Source: Spirosomataceae bacterium (lineage in GTDB: Bacteria; Bacteroidota; Bacteroidia; Cytophagales; Spirosomataceae). Taken from it: a DNA stretch of 6,415 nucleotides. Below, piece by piece: positions 6,265-6,415 of this stretch. Numbering within the stretch: position 1 is the stretch's first letter; every line of letters begins with the position of its first letter. The notes below the pieces were generated by a model. The model made no database searches and had not been told where the DNA came from. It was given only the letters and a program-made list of their open reading frames with translations. Location of the stretch: positions 1 through 6,415 of the forward strand of contig JANQUM010000185.1 in the NCBI GenBank assembly GCA_030731175.1, read 5' to 3'. A program made the translations under genes and the position numbers.

Positions 6265-6415
6265 TTATGGCCGCCATTTGAATGATTTATCATCAATGGC
6301 TCGCATGGTACAAAGTACTCCGTCGAGGTGGTCAATCTCATGCTGCAAAAGTTCGGACAAATCATCAGACATTTTCCACGACTGCCGCTGCCAGTTTTCA
6401 TCTAAGTAGTTTACT
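6265..6415 (-). CDS. def: Peptide deformylase, C-terminal part (runs off window)
   Basis: The minus strand carries 49 codons ending in TAA at 6265-6267. They contain the third deformylase motif, LLQHEIDHLDGVL, in which the two histidines bind the catalytic metal and the glutamate acts as the general base. Deformylase removes the N-formyl group from the first methionine of new proteins at the ribosome exit. The preceding strand VNYLDENW and the helix start SDDLSELLQ fit the family. The first two motifs (GxGLAAxQ and EGCLS) would lie beyond the window edge and cannot be checked. The tail after the motif is short (TMRAIDDKSFKWRP), as in many deformylases. The 110 bases between its stop and the next gene contain no strong terminator hairpin. 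Confidence 0.9.
   Translation of the reverse strand, partial: VNYLDENWQRQSWKMSDDLSELLQHEIDHLDGVLCTMRAIDDKSFKWRP

Noticed and set aside
6203..6409. Plus-strand frame preceded by AAAGGAGG at 6195-6202
   Set aside because: The purine run touches the TTG start with no spacing, and the frame lies opposite the deformylase C-terminus, which has a clear HExxH motif.

Overview
The window looks like chromosomal DNA from a member of the Bacteroidota, probably a cytophagia-type species, though the genus cannot be fixed. The signs are: Bacteroidota-style -7 promoter elements (TAnnTTTG) ahead of four gene starts, little use of Shine-Dalgarno sites, several GTG or TTG starts, and protein sequences that read like that phylum. 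Seven complete genes and two genes cut by the window edges fill almost all of it; the longest gap is 183 bases.

Layout. Positions 1-106 (minus) hold the first 35 codons of a CvfB-like S1 RNA-binding protein, starting at TTG. Positions 149-794 (minus) hold a two-gene toxin-antitoxin module: a 75-residue putative antitoxin and an overlapping PIN-domain ribonuclease. Positions 831-1871 (minus) hold an APH-fold small-molecule kinase resembling the N-acetylhexosamine 1-kinase group. From 2055 to 4279 (plus) run zwf and pgl, overlapping by ATGA, which together perform the oxidative entry of the pentose phosphate pathway; the usual third gene, gnd, is not here. From 4314 to 6154 (minus) run a membrane-bound family 2 glycosyltransferase and rsmG, also joined by an ATGA overlap. 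The window ends in the C-terminal 49 codons of a peptide deformylase (minus).

How it works together. The kinase and zwf-pgl diverge from one 183-base region with two head-to-head promoter elements, so sugar phosphorylation and glucose-6-phosphate oxidation may be co-controlled or mutually exclusive. The toxin-antitoxin pair has its own promoter candidate and is clearly poorer in G+C (31% over 241-540) than zwf (43% over 2101-2400), which fits later acquisition. The remaining genes are housekeeping: translation (def, rsmG), RNA binding (cvfB) and cell-surface sugar transfer.

No clearly undescribed large system is visible. The least explained element is the small antitoxin, whose family I do not recognise, followed by the head-to-head promoter arrangement.
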